64,000 nucleotides of DNA, taken from positions 1-64,000 of the forward strand of contig JAEUHG010000067.1 in NCBI GenBank assembly GCA_016795425.1, written 5' to 3'. Positions 10,212 through 19,740 of this stretch are shown here, piece by piece. The notes under the pieces are model-generated. The model searched no databases, had not been told where the DNA came from, and worked only from the letters and a program-made list of their open reading frames with translations. Source of the DNA: Verrucomicrobiales bacterium. GTDB taxonomy: Bacteria; Verrucomicrobiota; Verrucomicrobiia; Limisphaerales; CAIMTB01. Within the stretch, counting starts at the first letter, position 1; each line of letters opens with the position of its first letter. A program made the position numbers and the translations under genes.

Positions 10212-10682
10212 ATGAAGAACGACGTGGTGCCGGTGCAAATTCGCGGAATTCTGCCCGCGAACAACGGCGTCGCGATCTTCATCGGCAATGACGAAAAGGT
10301 GTTCGTCATCCAGGTGGAGACCGGGATGGGGCGGATCATCTCGAATTTCCTGCGCAAAGCGCACAACGAGCGTCCCCTCACCCATGATCTGATCGGCAGC
10401 ATTCTCAAGGGCTTCGGAATTTCACTCGAGAGGGTGGTGATCTCGGATCTGCGGAACTCAACGTACTTCGCGCGATTGATTCTTAAGGAGCAGAACGAGT
10501 TGGGAATGAAGCTGGTTGAGATCGATGCGCGGCCCAGCGATTGCATCGCTCTCGCGGTGGCTCACGGGCGCCCAATTTTCGTGGCGACGCCGCTGTTCGA
10601 GCAGGTGGAGGACATGTCCGAAGTGCTCGAACAGTTGAATCAGGCGGGGCAACAGGACAAGCCGGACGACGAAGGCACCTGA
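10212..10682 (+). CDS. Bifunctional-nuclease (BFN) domain protein
   Basis: The 156-residue product is almost entirely the BFN/DUF151 domain: EKVFVIQVETGMGRII, RPLTHDLIGSILKGFGISLERVVI and the signature LVEIDARPSDCIALAVAHGRPIFV. Family members have been described as nucleases in plants, and their bacterial role is unclear. ATG 10212 is chosen over an upstream in-frame start at 10170 because the domain begins here. Its stop codon overlaps the holA start by one base (TGATG), so the two are translationally coupled. Confidence 0.9.
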   Translation: MKNDVVPVQIRGILPANNGVAIFIGNDEKVFVIQVETGMGRIISNFLRKAHNERPLTHDLIGSILKGFGISLERVVISDLRNSTYFARLILKEQNELGMKLVEIDARPSDCIALAVAHGRPIFVATPLFEQVEDMSEVLEQLNQAGQQDKPDDEGT

Positions 10683-11842
10683 TGGCTGAAGCGTCCCCTG
10701 CCGCTGCCGCCCCGGTGTCATTCGTATGGGGCGATGACGACTTCGCTGTTCAAAAGCGCGCCCGTGAATTGTGGGCTGGATGGCAATCGGAGCACCCGGA
10801 CGGCGATGCGGAGGTCATTGAAGGTGGGGCCTCGAACGTGGAGGAGGCCCAGAAGGTCATCGGCAAAGTCCGCGAAGCCCTCCAGACCCTGCCCTTCTTC
10901 GGCGGCACCAAATCCATTTGGCTGCGGGGATGTACTTTCCTGGGGGAAGACCGGTTGTCGGAGGCGCAGTCCGTCGTGGCGATGATGGCGGATTTCGGCA
11001 AGGAATTGGCGGGTTTTCGGTGGTCCGGCGTTCGGTTGTTGATTTCGGCGGGCAAGGTGGACCGTCGGCGGGCCTTCTTTAAGGTGCTGGACAAGTTCGC
11101 GGTGGTGGAGCAGTTCGTTGGCTTGAGTGCCGACGACCGGGAATGGCAGGACAAGGCCGAGAGCCTGGCAGCCGGGTCCTTCCGCACGATGGGCAAGCGT
11201 ATCGCAGGGGATGCCTTGGAGATCTTCGTTGCCCATGTGGGTCCGAACACCCGCCAATTGTCGTCGGAAGCCCAGAAACTGGTGGATTATGTGGGAGACC
11301 GTCCGGACATCACGGCGGTCGATGTGGAGGCAGTGGTCACCAAGGGGAGGCATGCGAGGGCCTTTGCGCTGGCCGACGCGATTGGCGACCGGCAATTGGC
11401 CAAGGCCCTTCGGCATTTGGACGAGGAGCTTTGGGCCATGCAGTCCGACAAGAGCAAGAGCGAGATCGGGCTGTTGTACGGAGTGATTTCGAAGGTGCGG
11501 ACGATGTTGTTGGCCCGCGAATTGATGGCGGAGGGCCAGCTAAGGTCGACCTCGGATTACCGGAGGTTCGCCGCCCAGTTGAAGGACCTTCCGGCGGACC
11601 GGTTTCCCCGGGACAAGCGTTTCAACCCGGCCGAGATCAATCCGTATATGTTCTTCCGTGCGGCCCAACAGGCGGTGAATTTCACGACCGACGAGTTGGT
11701 GGCCGCGATGGAGGAATTGTTGCAGTGCAATCGACGGTTGGTAGGCAGCGGGTTGGAGGCGGGTTTGGTATTGCAGATGGCGGTCACTCGAATTCTCGCC
11801 AACCGACCGCGCGAGGACCAAGGACCGCGGGGTCGGTCTTGA
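10682..11842 (+). CDS. holA: DNA polymerase III subunit delta
   Basis: The 386-residue protein matches the HolA family in length and layout: an N-terminal AAA-like part beginning SFVWGDDDFAVQKRARELW (delta lacks a functional P-loop), LPFFGGTKSIWLRG, the middle helical domain (AFALADAIGDRQLAKALRHLDEL-type), and the C-terminal collar domain ending LVLQMAVTRILA. Delta opens the beta clamp in the clamp-loader complex. It is coupled to the preceding BFN gene. A longer frame reaches back to 10541 inside the BFN gene and was rejected. Confidence 0.88.
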   Translation: MAEASPAAAAPVSFVWGDDDFAVQKRARELWAGWQSEHPDGDAEVIEGGASNVEEAQKVIGKVREALQTLPFFGGTKSIWLRGCTFLGEDRLSEAQSVVAMMADFGKELAGFRWSGVRLLISAGKVDRRRAFFKVLDKFAVVEQFVGLSADDREWQDKAESLAAGSFRTMGKRIAGDALEIFVAHVGPNTRQLSSEAQKLVDYVGDRPDITAVDVEAVVTKGRHARAFALADAIGDRQLAKALRHLDEELWAMQSDKSKSEIGLLYGVISKVRTMLLARELMAEGQLRSTSDYRRFAAQLKDLPADRFPRDKRFNPAEINPYMFFRAAQQAVNFTTDELVAAMEELLQCNRRLVGSGLEAGLVLQMAVTRILANRPREDQGPRGRS

Positions 11843-12208
11843 TGGTTGGCGGACAAACAACGCCATAGCCCACCTGGGTGGGTAATGGGCCCGGGAAGGG
11901 GGCCCTCGTCGCGCGGGGACGAGGGATTTGCGGCGCGGCGTTTGCGGCTCATGGAGGGAGGTCTACGGAACAACCTTGGATTGAAGGACTCCGGAATGGA
12001 TGACGTCCAAAAGGCGGTGAACGGACAGTCTAATCCCATTTCAGGCGCCGAGAGGTCTCGAAGAGTCGTGGGCTGGCCAGCGTTTTGGGACCGAACAGGG
12101 GTCGGCCGACGGGTCGTTCCGGGCCTAAAGTGCATTCTGAGGAATGGCCCCCTCGGCGTTGACCTGTTCCGGGGATCTGCTGGAGAGTCCCGCCTGTTGA
12201 TTGGAGCC
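11843..12208. other. 366-base gap with a terminator-like hairpin after holA
   Basis: CCCTCGTC at 11903-11910 pairs with GACGAGGG at 11918-11925 across a seven-base loop and is followed by ATTTG; it may end holA transcription, but the T-run is too short to be sure. The rest of the gap is open in the frame of the following gene but carries no domain, and no RNA gene was recognised. Confidence 0.35.
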
Positions 12209-13318
12209 ATGAAGCGTGCCCTTATGTTTTCTACCCCTAAAACTATCTTCGTCGGCGTGGTCGGATTAGCGGCCTCGCTGACTCAACTGTTGGCCGGCGA
12301 CGAGACAGCCAAGGTGGCGGTCGATGAGGCCGCTGCGGCCAAGGCGATTCACGAACACATCGTCAAATCGACGACGGAAAAGGAGCCGGGCGACGTCAAG
12401 GCTTACAAGGAGAACATCACCGGGACGGGCATCGGCTTCGAAATGGTTCCGATTCCAGGCGGGGAATTCACGATGGGCAGTGCCGACGGCGAGGCCGGGC
12501 ACCAACCGGACGAGGGTCCGCAGGTCAAGGTGAAGATCTCGCCCTTCTGGATGGGCAAGTTCGAGGTGACCTGGAACGAATATGAACTCTTCATGCGCCC
12601 CGAGATCGAACTCGACCTGCGCAAAAAGAACCCGTCCGAGGAGTATGTGAACAAGCTCTCGGATGCGATCACCCGCCCGACCAAGCCGTATGTGGAGATG
12701 AGTTTTGGCATGGGCAAGGATGGTTTCCCGGCCATTTCCATGACCCAGCATGCGGCCAACAAATACTGCCAGTGGCTGAGTGCGCGCACCGGGCACTTCT
12801 ATCGTCTGCCGACCGAGGCGGAATGGGAGTACGCCTGCCGGGCTGGAACCACGACCGCCTATTCGTTCGGTGACGACGAGGCGCAGTTGGAGAATTTCGC
12901 CTGGTACGGAAAGAACAGCGATTGGAAGTACCAGAAGGTGGGAAAGAAGAAGGCGAATCCCTGGGGTCTGCATGACATTCACGGCAACGTCGTGGAATGG
13001 ACGCTCGACCAGTACGACGCGGATTGGTTCAAGAAGAATGCTGGCAAGACGCTCGAGGACCCGTGGAACCGGGCGACCAAGGCGTATCCGCACGTGGTTC
13101 GCGGCGGGTCCTGGGACGACGAGGATGCCGCTCGGTTGCGCAGTGCGGCCCGCCGGGCCTCCGACAAGGCGTGGAAAATCCAGGATCCCCAGCTTCCCAA
13201 GAGCATCTGGTACCATACCGACGCCCAATTCCTCGGGATGCGGGTGGTGCGACCGCTGAAGGTCCCGGCGGCCGAGGAGATGCACAAGTACTGGAACAAT
13301 GGGGTGGAGCGAGAATAA
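12209..13318 (+). CDS. Formylglycine-generating-enzyme-like (SUMF1) protein, exported
   Basis: The 369-residue product starts with a signal-like sequence and then the FGE-sulfatase domain: FEMVPIPGGEFTMGS, KISPFWMGKFEVTWNEY, YRLPTEAEWEYACRAGT, GLHDIHGNVVEWTLDQYD and VVRGGSWDDEDAARLRSAAR. These are the characteristic blocks of the fold. In this phylum most copies are not sulfatase activators and many are secreted or surface proteins, and no sulfatase gene is nearby, so function is left open. A further in-frame ATG at 12224 is an alternative start. Confidence 0.88.
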   Translation: MKRALMFSTPKTIFVGVVGLAASLTQLLAGDETAKVAVDEAAAAKAIHEHIVKSTTEKEPGDVKAYKENITGTGIGFEMVPIPGGEFTMGSADGEAGHQPDEGPQVKVKISPFWMGKFEVTWNEYELFMRPEIELDLRKKNPSEEYVNKLSDAITRPTKPYVEMSFGMGKDGFPAISMTQHAANKYCQWLSARTGHFYRLPTEAEWEYACRAGTTTAYSFGDDEAQLENFAWYGKNSDWKYQKVGKKKANPWGLHDIHGNVVEWTLDQYDADWFKKNAGKTLEDPWNRATKAYPHVVRGGSWDDEDAARLRSAARRASDKAWKIQDPQLPKSIWYHTDAQFLGMRVVRPLKVPAAEEMHKYWNNGVERE

Positions 13319-13418
13319 GGGAAGAGGTCGAGGGGAAGGGGGAAGGGTTCAGGCCTTCCCTTGCGTCGACGTCACGGTCCTGGCTTGAGGTTTCCGTCCG
13401 GGCCCCGGAGTTTTCCTC

Positions 13419-14363
13419 ATGATGGACCTCCGGCATCTGCGCTATTTCCAAGCGGTCGCCGAAGACCTGAGCTTCTCCCGCGCCGCGCGCCGGCTGCGAG
13501 TCGCCCAGCCGGCCCTTAGTCGAGCGGTCATGGAGCTGGAGGCGTCCTTGGGCGCCCAGGTCTTGGAGCGCAGTCGACATCACGTCCGGTTGACACCGGC
13601 CGGAGTCGTCCTGCTCCGGGAAACGGCGGTGCTGTTGGATCGACTGGAAGAAGGCCTTCAGCGCGTCCGCCGCACTGCCAGTGGTGACGAAGGTGAGTTG
13701 CGCCTGGGATATGTTGGTCCGCCGACCCGCCAATTCTTAGGGGCCCTCCTGCGTGAGTATCGCCGCCGTCATCCGCGAGTTTCCCTGCACTTGGAGGAGC
13801 GGACTCCCGAGCGCGTTTGGGAAATGGTCAGTAAGCGACGCCTGGCGGTGGCGCTGACGCGGCCGGTGTCGGGCACGTCGTTTCTGGGTTTGGAGACGGT
13901 GTGTCTTCGGGAAGAGGGCCTCGGGGTGGTGGTCCCCAAGGAACACCCTTTCGCCCGCCGTCGATCGATTCCCTGGCGCGCGTTGGAGAACGAAGCGTTG
14001 GTGGTTCTGGCACGTCGGGAAGGAATGGGACTACACGACGCGGTGCTCGCCGGTTGTCGGGACGCCGGGATCACGCCGCGATTGGCGCATACGCCGAGTT
14101 TGATAGGGACGGTGATGCTGTACGTGGAGGCAGGTGCGGGTTTGGGGGTGGTAACGGACTCGGTCGTTCCGAAGGGAGGACTCGCGTTTGTGCCTCTGAC
14201 ACCCCGGCGGGCAGTTCCGCTGGTGGTGGTCTGGCACCAGGACGAGGAGGACCCGGCGTCGCGGCATTTCCGGGAGCTGCTGTTGGAATGGAAGGCGCGC
14301 GGCATGCTTTGGGGACGGCCCATGGCGGATGGGGGGCTCGCGCCAAGGTCGGGGGTCACGTAG
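13419..14363 (+). CDS. LysR-family transcriptional regulator
   Basis: The 314-residue protein has the N-terminal winged HTH (MDLRHLRYFQAVAEDLSFSR followed by ARRLRVAQPALSRAVMELEA) and a substrate-binding domain from about residue 90 (GELRLGYVG...). LysR proteins usually regulate a divergent neighbour, but here the gene upstream (FGE-like) and downstream (uvrB) are in the same direction, so the target is not obvious. The effector cannot be deduced. It ends nine bases before uvrB. Confidence 0.93.
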   Translation: MMDLRHLRYFQAVAEDLSFSRAARRLRVAQPALSRAVMELEASLGAQVLERSRHHVRLTPAGVVLLRETAVLLDRLEEGLQRVRRTASGDEGELRLGYVGPPTRQFLGALLREYRRRHPRVSLHLEERTPERVWEMVSKRRLAVALTRPVSGTSFLGLETVCLREEGLGVVVPKEHPFARRRSIPWRALENEALVVLARREGMGLHDAVLAGCRDAGITPRLAHTPSLIGTVMLYVEAGAGLGVVTDSVVPKGGLAFVPLTPRRAVPLVVVWHQDEEDPASRHFRELLLEWKARGMLWGRPMADGGLAPRSGVT

Positions 14364-14372
14364 GGTGCCGCC

Positions 14373-16424
14373 GTGACGTTTGAATTGCAGGCACCGTATG
14401 GTCCGGCCGGTGATCAACCCGCGGCCATCCAGGGTCTTTGCGCGGGCATCGACGCGGGCAAGAAGCATCAGGTGCTGCTCGGGGTGACGGGATCGGGAAA
14501 GACCTTCACAGTGGCGAACGTGATTCGGCACGCCAACCGGCCGACCTTGGTGATCTCCCACAACAAGACCCTGGCGGCTCAGCTCTATGCTGAATTCAAA
14601 TCCTTCTTCCCGAACAACGCCGTCGAGTACTTCGTAAGTTACTTCGACTTTTACCAGCCCGAGGCTTACATCCCGCGCACGGACACGTTCATTGAGAAGG
14701 ATTCGAGCATCAACGAGAACATCGAGCGTCTGCGCCTTTCGACGATGAGTTCGTTGTTGTCACGCAGGGACGTGATTGTCGTGGCCAGCGTCTCGTGTAT
14801 CTACGGCATCGGCAGCAAGGAGGATTACGAGGCCCTGCTGCTCCCGATCCACGCGGGAATGGCACTGACGCGGGAGACCTTCCTGTCGCGGCTGGTGGAC
14901 ATGCAGTACGGGCGGAACGATATCGCCTTTGAACGGGGTGAGTTTCGCGTCCGCGGGGACACGGTGGAGTTGCGGCCGGCATCGACGGAGGATGCGGTGC
15001 GGGTGGAGTTCTTTGGGGATGAGATCGATCGCATCACGCGGTTCGATCCGCTGACGGGCGAGCCGATTGAAGCGTTGAAGTCCCTGACCATTTTTCCTGG
15101 AAAGCAGTTCGTGACTCCCCAGGACAAGTTGAAGCGGGCGATCCTCTCGATCCGGGAGGAACTCGGCAACCGGGTGGCCTGGTTCGAGAAGCAGGGAAAA
15201 CTGCTCGAAGCCCAGCGGATCAAGATGCGGACCGAATACGACCTCGAGCAACTGGAGGAATTGGGTTTCTGCTCGGGCATCGAAAACTACTCGCGTCACA
15301 TCGCCGGACGCCCGCCGGGGTCGCGCCCCTACTGCATCATCGACTTTTTCCCATCCGATTACCTGATGGTCATCGACGAGTCGCACGCCACGGTGCCGCA
15401 GATCGGCGGCATGTATGCGGGGGACATGGCGCGGAAGAGTGTCCTGGTGGAGCACGGGTTTCGATTGCCGAGCGCCTTGGACAACCGGCCACTGGGTTTT
15501 GAGGAATTCCAGGCCATCCAACCGCAAACCGTGTATGTGAGTGCGACGCCGGGTTCGCAGGAGTTGAAATGGGCGGAGGGCGCGGTAGTCGAGCAGATTG
15601 TTCGTCCGACCGGCCTGGTGGATCCGGAGATCGTCGTCAAACCGTTGCAGGGCCAGATCGATGACCTGATCGAGGAAGCGCGGCGCCGAACCGAACAGCG
15701 GCAACGGGTGCTGGTGACGACGCTGACGAAGCGGACGGCGGAGGAACTCACGGATTACCTGCGGGACATCGGGATCAATGTTCGATACCTGCACAGTGAA
15801 ATCGACGCCATCGAGCGGGTGGAGATCCTCCGGGCGTTGCGCAAAGGCGATTTTGACGTGTTGGTAGGCATCAATCTTCTGCGTGAAGGTCTGGACCTTC
15901 CGGAGGTGTCGCTCGTGGCGATTCTGGACGCCGACAAGGAAGGATATCTGAGGTCAACGACGAGTCTGATCCAGACGGCTGGACGGGCGGCCCGTCATCT
16001 GAACGGGCGCGTCATTCTTTACGCCGACGTCATGACCGACAGCATCAAGCGATTCCTGGCGGTATCGCAGTACCGGCGTGAACGGCAACTCGCTTACAAC
16101 AAGGAGCACGGCATCGTGCCACGGAGCGTGGAACGACCGGTGGAAGAGGGCCTCGCTCCCGGGCAGGCGGGCAATGCCAAGGCGATGAGTGTCATCCGGG
16201 ATGCCGGCGGCAACTTCGACGTGACCGAGACGATCCGGGAACTCGAGGCGGAAATGATCGAAGCCGCCAACGCGCTGGAATTCGAGAAGGCCGCGCTGCT
16301 GCGGGATCAGGTCAACGAACTCAAGCGGGGCGCGGGAGAAACTTCGACCGGACCGCAGTCCCCGGGGAGCCAGCGCTATTCGCGAGGAAAGGGCAGACGC
16401 GGCGCGAGACAGACGCGGCGCTGA
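14373..16424 (+). CDS. uvrB: Excinuclease ABC subunit B
   Basis: The 683-residue protein has the Walker A GVTGSGKT at residues 37-44, the damage-verification beta-hairpin region ([16 protein letters not shown]), the DESH helicase box followed by [10 protein letters not shown], the helicase motif [16 protein letters not shown], and a C-terminal UVR domain ([19 protein letters not shown]) that contacts UvrC. Length and order match UvrB throughout. It starts with GTG at 14373. It acts in nucleotide excision repair with UvrA and UvrC, whose genes are not in this window. The C-terminal tail is Arg/Gly-rich. Confidence 0.98.
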   Translation: MTFELQAPYGPAGDQPAAIQGLCAGIDAGKKHQVLLGVTGSGKTFTVANVIRHANRPTLVISHNKTLAAQLYAEFKSFFPNNAVEYFVSYFDFYQPEAYIPRTDTFIEKDSSINENIERLRLSTMSSLLSRRDVIVVASVSCIYGIGSKEDYEALLLPIHAGMALTRETFLSRLVDMQYGRNDIAFERGEFRVRGDTVELRPASTEDAVRVEFFGDEIDRITRFDPLTGEPIEALKSLTIFPGKQFVTPQDKLKRAILSIREELGNRVAWFEKQGKLLEAQRIKMRTEYDLEQLEELGFCSGIENYSRHIAGRPPGSRPYCIIDFFPSDYLMVIDESHATVPQIGGMYAGDMARKSVLVEHGFRLPSALDNRPLGFEEFQAIQPQTVYVSATPGSQELKWAEGAVVEQIVRPTGLVDPEIVVKPLQGQIDDLIEEARRRTEQRQRVLVTTLTKRTAEELTDYLRDIGINVRYLHSEIDAIERVEILRALRKGDFDVLVGINLLREGLDLPEVSLVAILDADKEGYLRSTTSLIQTAGRAARHLNGRVILYADVMTDSIKRFLAVSQYRRERQLAYNKEHGIVPRSVERPVEEGLAPGQAGNAKAMSVIRDAGGNFDVTETIRELEAEMIEAANALEFEKAALLRDQVNELKRGAGETSTGPQSPGSQRYSRGKGRRGARQTRR

Positions 16425-16718
16425 GTGCGAAGCCCAGTGCACGAGTGGGTTGGGAACGAGGGCAAGGGAAGCGGGCTTGACGGAGAGTTTCGGACACCGG
16501 CCTGGCCATGGGATCAATGAAGGAAAGCGGTCTGAGAATGGAACCAGAATTTGAGGGAGTCCGCCGATGGTAAAGCGGCATGAATTCCATGGTCCGGGCG
16601 CTTGACCCGGGCAGGGGCGGGACCCATTTTGCCGCCCGTGTTTAGCACGCGCTGCGCGATGGGACCCGACCCTGGAGTCGGGAATTGGGGTTCGGACGCC
16701 ACTGGGTCCGAGAACTCG

Positions 16719-18212
16719 ATGACGGTACACCGCCGGAAGCCGAGGGGCTCCTGGTCCTTGGCGGTGCTGCTGGGAGGTGTCGTGGCGTTGGCTTGGGAGG
16801 CAGGGGCCGCGTCGATGGAGAAGTCGGTCATTCAGATCTTCAATTTCAGTCAGCAACCCCTGTGGGAATCCCCGTGGCGTTGGCAGCCGGTGCGCCGCGA
16901 GGGCGGGTCCGGGTTTGTGGTAAAGACGGGCCAGGGGTTGAGGGTGATGTCGAACGCGCACGTGGTTTCCTGGAGCCGCCAGGTGCTGGTGCGTCGCTTT
17001 CAGGATCCGCGGCCCTATCAGGCGGAAGTCGACTTCATCGGCCACGACTGCGATCTCGTCTTGCTGCGGGTCGCCGATGAGTCCTTCTTCGAGGGGATTC
17101 CGTCGGTGGAATTCGGAGACTTACCGGAGGTGCGTTCGACCGTGGTGACTTATGGCTATCCGGCGGGTGGTGAACAAATTTCCTACACGCGCGGCGTGGT
17201 GTCCCGGATTGAGCTGCAGAATTACGTTCACATCGGCAACCGATCCTTGCTCGCGGTCCAGACGGACGCGGCCATTAATCCGGGAAACAGCGGGGGGCCG
17301 GTATTCCAGGAAGACAAGGTGGTAGGGGTGGCCTTCCAAGGGGTGCCGGGATTGGAGAATGCGGGCTTTTTCATTCCACCGGAGGTGATCCGGCATTTTC
17401 TCAAGGACGTGGAAGACGGGACCTACCACGGGTTTCCGTTGGCAGGAATCCGATTGGTGACCCTTCAGAACCCGGCGTATCGGCGGCATCTGGGTCTCCC
17501 CGTTTCGGGGGAGTTTGGGGCACGCATCGACAGCATTGCGGATGTTGCGACGACCGCGGAGGTGTTGCGTCCGGACGATGTGCTGTTGGAGGCGGCGGGA
17601 TTTCCGGTGGCTAGCGACGGCACCATTGTTTATCGGGAAAACCGCGTGGCGGCGGCCCTGGCCTTTCAGCAGGCGCAGCATGGTGAAAAGTTGAGCCTGA
17701 AGATATTCCGGGACCGGAAGGAGATGACCGTGGATCTTCCGGTGTTCGTTTATCAGGCGGATCGGAGCGCCGGGAACCAGTATGACCGTCCGCCACGCTA
17801 CTATGTGCACGGGGGGTTGGTTTTCACTCCCCTGAGCCAGGACTATTTGCGGACCCTGGGTCGTGACCTGGCAGACGCTGGCGCATCGGAGTTGGTGTAC
17901 CAACTCTTTTACCTGAGGCAGGAGAAACCGGAGCGGGTACGCAAGGAGCCGGTGGTTTTGGGGGGCCTGCTGGCGCATCCGGTGAATGCCAACTTTTCGG
18001 TTCGATCCCGCGCCCTGGTGGACAAGATCAACGGGATTCGAATCGAGAGCATCGATGATGTGATCCGGGCCTTCGGGGAGGGACAAGGGGAGCAGCACGT
18101 CATTGAGTTTGTGAGCCGGCAGGGATTTGAGTGTTTGGACCGCGGGGAAGCGGCGGCCGCCAACGAGGAGATACTGAAGACCTACGGAGTACCGAACGAC
18201 CGCCGCCTATGA
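16719..18212 (+). CDS. Trypsin-like serine protease with PDZ domains (HtrA-like), intact triad
   Basis: The 497-residue protein has a signal peptide (SWSLAVLLGGVVALAWEAGA), then a trypsin-like domain with all three catalytic residues: His81 in SNAHVV, Asp112 in HDCDLVLL, and Ser191 in NPGNSGGPVF. Two PDZ-like stretches follow (about residues 250-340, and a second near LVDKINGIRIESIDDVI). It should be a periplasmic quality-control or processing protease. The start at 16719 is chosen over upstream in-frame ATGs (16602 and 16659) because it begins at the signal peptide. Its stop overlaps the next gene by four bases (ATGA), so the pair is co-translated. Confidence 0.88.
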   Translation: MTVHRRKPRGSWSLAVLLGGVVALAWEAGAASMEKSVIQIFNFSQQPLWESPWRWQPVRREGGSGFVVKTGQGLRVMSNAHVVSWSRQVLVRRFQDPRPYQAEVDFIGHDCDLVLLRVADESFFEGIPSVEFGDLPEVRSTVVTYGYPAGGEQISYTRGVVSRIELQNYVHIGNRSLLAVQTDAAINPGNSGGPVFQEDKVVGVAFQGVPGLENAGFFIPPEVIRHFLKDVEDGTYHGFPLAGIRLVTLQNPAYRRHLGLPVSGEFGARIDSIADVATTAEVLRPDDVLLEAAGFPVASDGTIVYRENRVAAALAFQQAQHGEKLSLKIFRDRKEMTVDLPVFVYQADRSAGNQYDRPPRYYVHGGLVFTPLSQDYLRTLGRDLADAGASELVYQLFYLRQEKPERVRKEPVVLGGLLAHPVNANFSVRSRALVDKINGIRIESIDDVIRAFGEGQGEQHVIEFVSRQGFECLDRGEAAAANEEILKTYGVPNDRRL

Positions 18213-19681
18213 TGACCATGACAAAGATCGCCTTTGGTTGCGCGGTTTTCGCCGCGATGATGTGTGGCCGTTGGTGCGCCGCCGCGGAAGGGAATGGACG
18301 CAGTCCGTTCGAATCCTCCGTCGTGACCCTCGAAGTGACGTCGAAGGACTACGACTACTTCCAACCTTGGACCAAGCCGACGCGGTCGGTGCGCAAGCAT
18401 GCGTTGGTCGTGGGCGAGAAGGAGTTGGTGACGACCGCCCAGAATCTCGCCGACCAGACCCTGGTGCGAGTTCAGAAGCGGGGTCGCGGACGGTGGTACA
18501 ACGCCGAGGTGCGTTGGGTGGATTACCACGCCAACCTGGGAGTGATATCGGTCGCCGATGATGCGTTCTGGACCGGACTCAAGGCGGTGGAATTGTCGGG
18601 AACCGTTCCGCGCCGCAACGATTATGAGATCCTGCGATGGCGGGACGGCAACCTCGAGATGCGACGCGCCGATTTCAGCAAGTTCACCGTGTCCGAAGGT
18701 TCCATGAGTTTTGCGCCCCGCATTCAACTCGAGTTGAACACGGAGATCGGCGGATTGGGATGGGCCGAGCCGGTGCTGGCGGACGGCAAGGTCGTGGGAT
18801 TGACGGTTTCAAAAGGAGGGAACGTCTGCACGGTCATGCCGACGCCATTCATGGCCCGCGTCCTGGAGGCCAAGAAGGCGGGTCGGTTTCCTGGGCTGGG
18901 CTTCTTCGACTTTGTTTGGCAGGCGGGCCAGAACCCCGCGACCCTGGAATATCTGCGTGTGCCCGGCGAACCGCGGGGAGCCGTGGTGATTGAGGTGCCG
19001 AAGCGCGCGGCGGAGGATTATGCGCTCAAGACGCGCGACGTGCTTCTGGAGGTTGACGGTTTTCCCATCGACATGGAGGGCGATTACGAAGATCCGGACT
19101 ACGGCCACGTGATGTTGGAGGGATTGGCGACGCGCGGGCACTTCGCCGGTGACAAAGTGCGGATGAAGATCCTGCGCGAAGGGAAAGAGGTGGAGATTCA
19201 GTACGAGCTGCCCAAGGCGGATTTCTCGGTGGACCTGCTGCCGATGTTCGTCTTCGACAAGGAGCCCGAATATTTGGTGGCGGGCGGACTCGTCTTCCAG
19301 CCGTTGCATCAGCAGTACCTGCGGGGGTGGGGAGATGACTGGCGGCGGCGCGCCCCGTTTCGATTGGTGTATGCAACCTCGGAAGGTCCGACCAAGGAGA
19401 GGCCGACCGTCGTGATCCTGAGCCAGGTCCTTCCGGACCCGATCAATGTGGGGTACCAGGAGGTGCGAAATCTGGTGTTGGAAGCAGTGAATGGAAGGAC
19501 GGTGCGCAACCTGAAGGACCTGCAGGAGGCGTTGAAATCACCGAAGGACGGCGTGCATGTGATCGAGTTCTTCCGCGGCGACAACCTGCGGCGCCTGCTG
19601 CTGGATTCCGGTGATCTCGAGGCTTCCACGGCCCGGGTCCTCAAACGGTACGGAATACCGTCCGCATCCGTGATCCACTGA
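18209..19681 (+). CDS. Catalytically dead trypsin/PDZ paralogue of the preceding protease
   Basis: This 490-residue protein has the same layout as its neighbour: signal peptide (MMTMTKIAFGCAVFAAMMC...), trypsin-like fold, PDZ-like regions, and a similar tail (RVLKRYGIPSA versus EILKTYGVPND upstream). By hand alignment all three catalytic positions differ: His becomes Gln78 (VTTAQN), Asp becomes Asn109 (YHANLG), and Ser becomes Trp185 (GLGWAEPV). The surrounding hydrophobic pattern and KVVGL are retained, so it is a maintained pseudoprotease rather than a decayed gene. It overlaps the protease gene by four bases. A partner, inhibitor or substrate adaptor role is inferred. Confidence 0.82.
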   Translation: MMTMTKIAFGCAVFAAMMCGRWCAAAEGNGRSPFESSVVTLEVTSKDYDYFQPWTKPTRSVRKHALVVGEKELVTTAQNLADQTLVRVQKRGRGRWYNAEVRWVDYHANLGVISVADDAFWTGLKAVELSGTVPRRNDYEILRWRDGNLEMRRADFSKFTVSEGSMSFAPRIQLELNTEIGGLGWAEPVLADGKVVGLTVSKGGNVCTVMPTPFMARVLEAKKAGRFPGLGFFDFVWQAGQNPATLEYLRVPGEPRGAVVIEVPKRAAEDYALKTRDVLLEVDGFPIDMEGDYEDPDYGHVMLEGLATRGHFAGDKVRMKILREGKEVEIQYELPKADFSVDLLPMFVFDKEPEYLVAGGLVFQPLHQQYLRGWGDDWRRRAPFRLVYATSEGPTKERPTVVILSQVLPDPINVGYQEVRNLVLEAVNGRTVRNLKDLQEALKSPKDGVHVIEFFRGDNLRRLLLDSGDLEASTARVLKRYGIPSASVIH

Positions 19682-19740
19682 AGCGATCAAGCGCGGACCC
19701 GCAGAGATCCCGCCTGGGAGGTTGGAAGAAACATGCGGGG

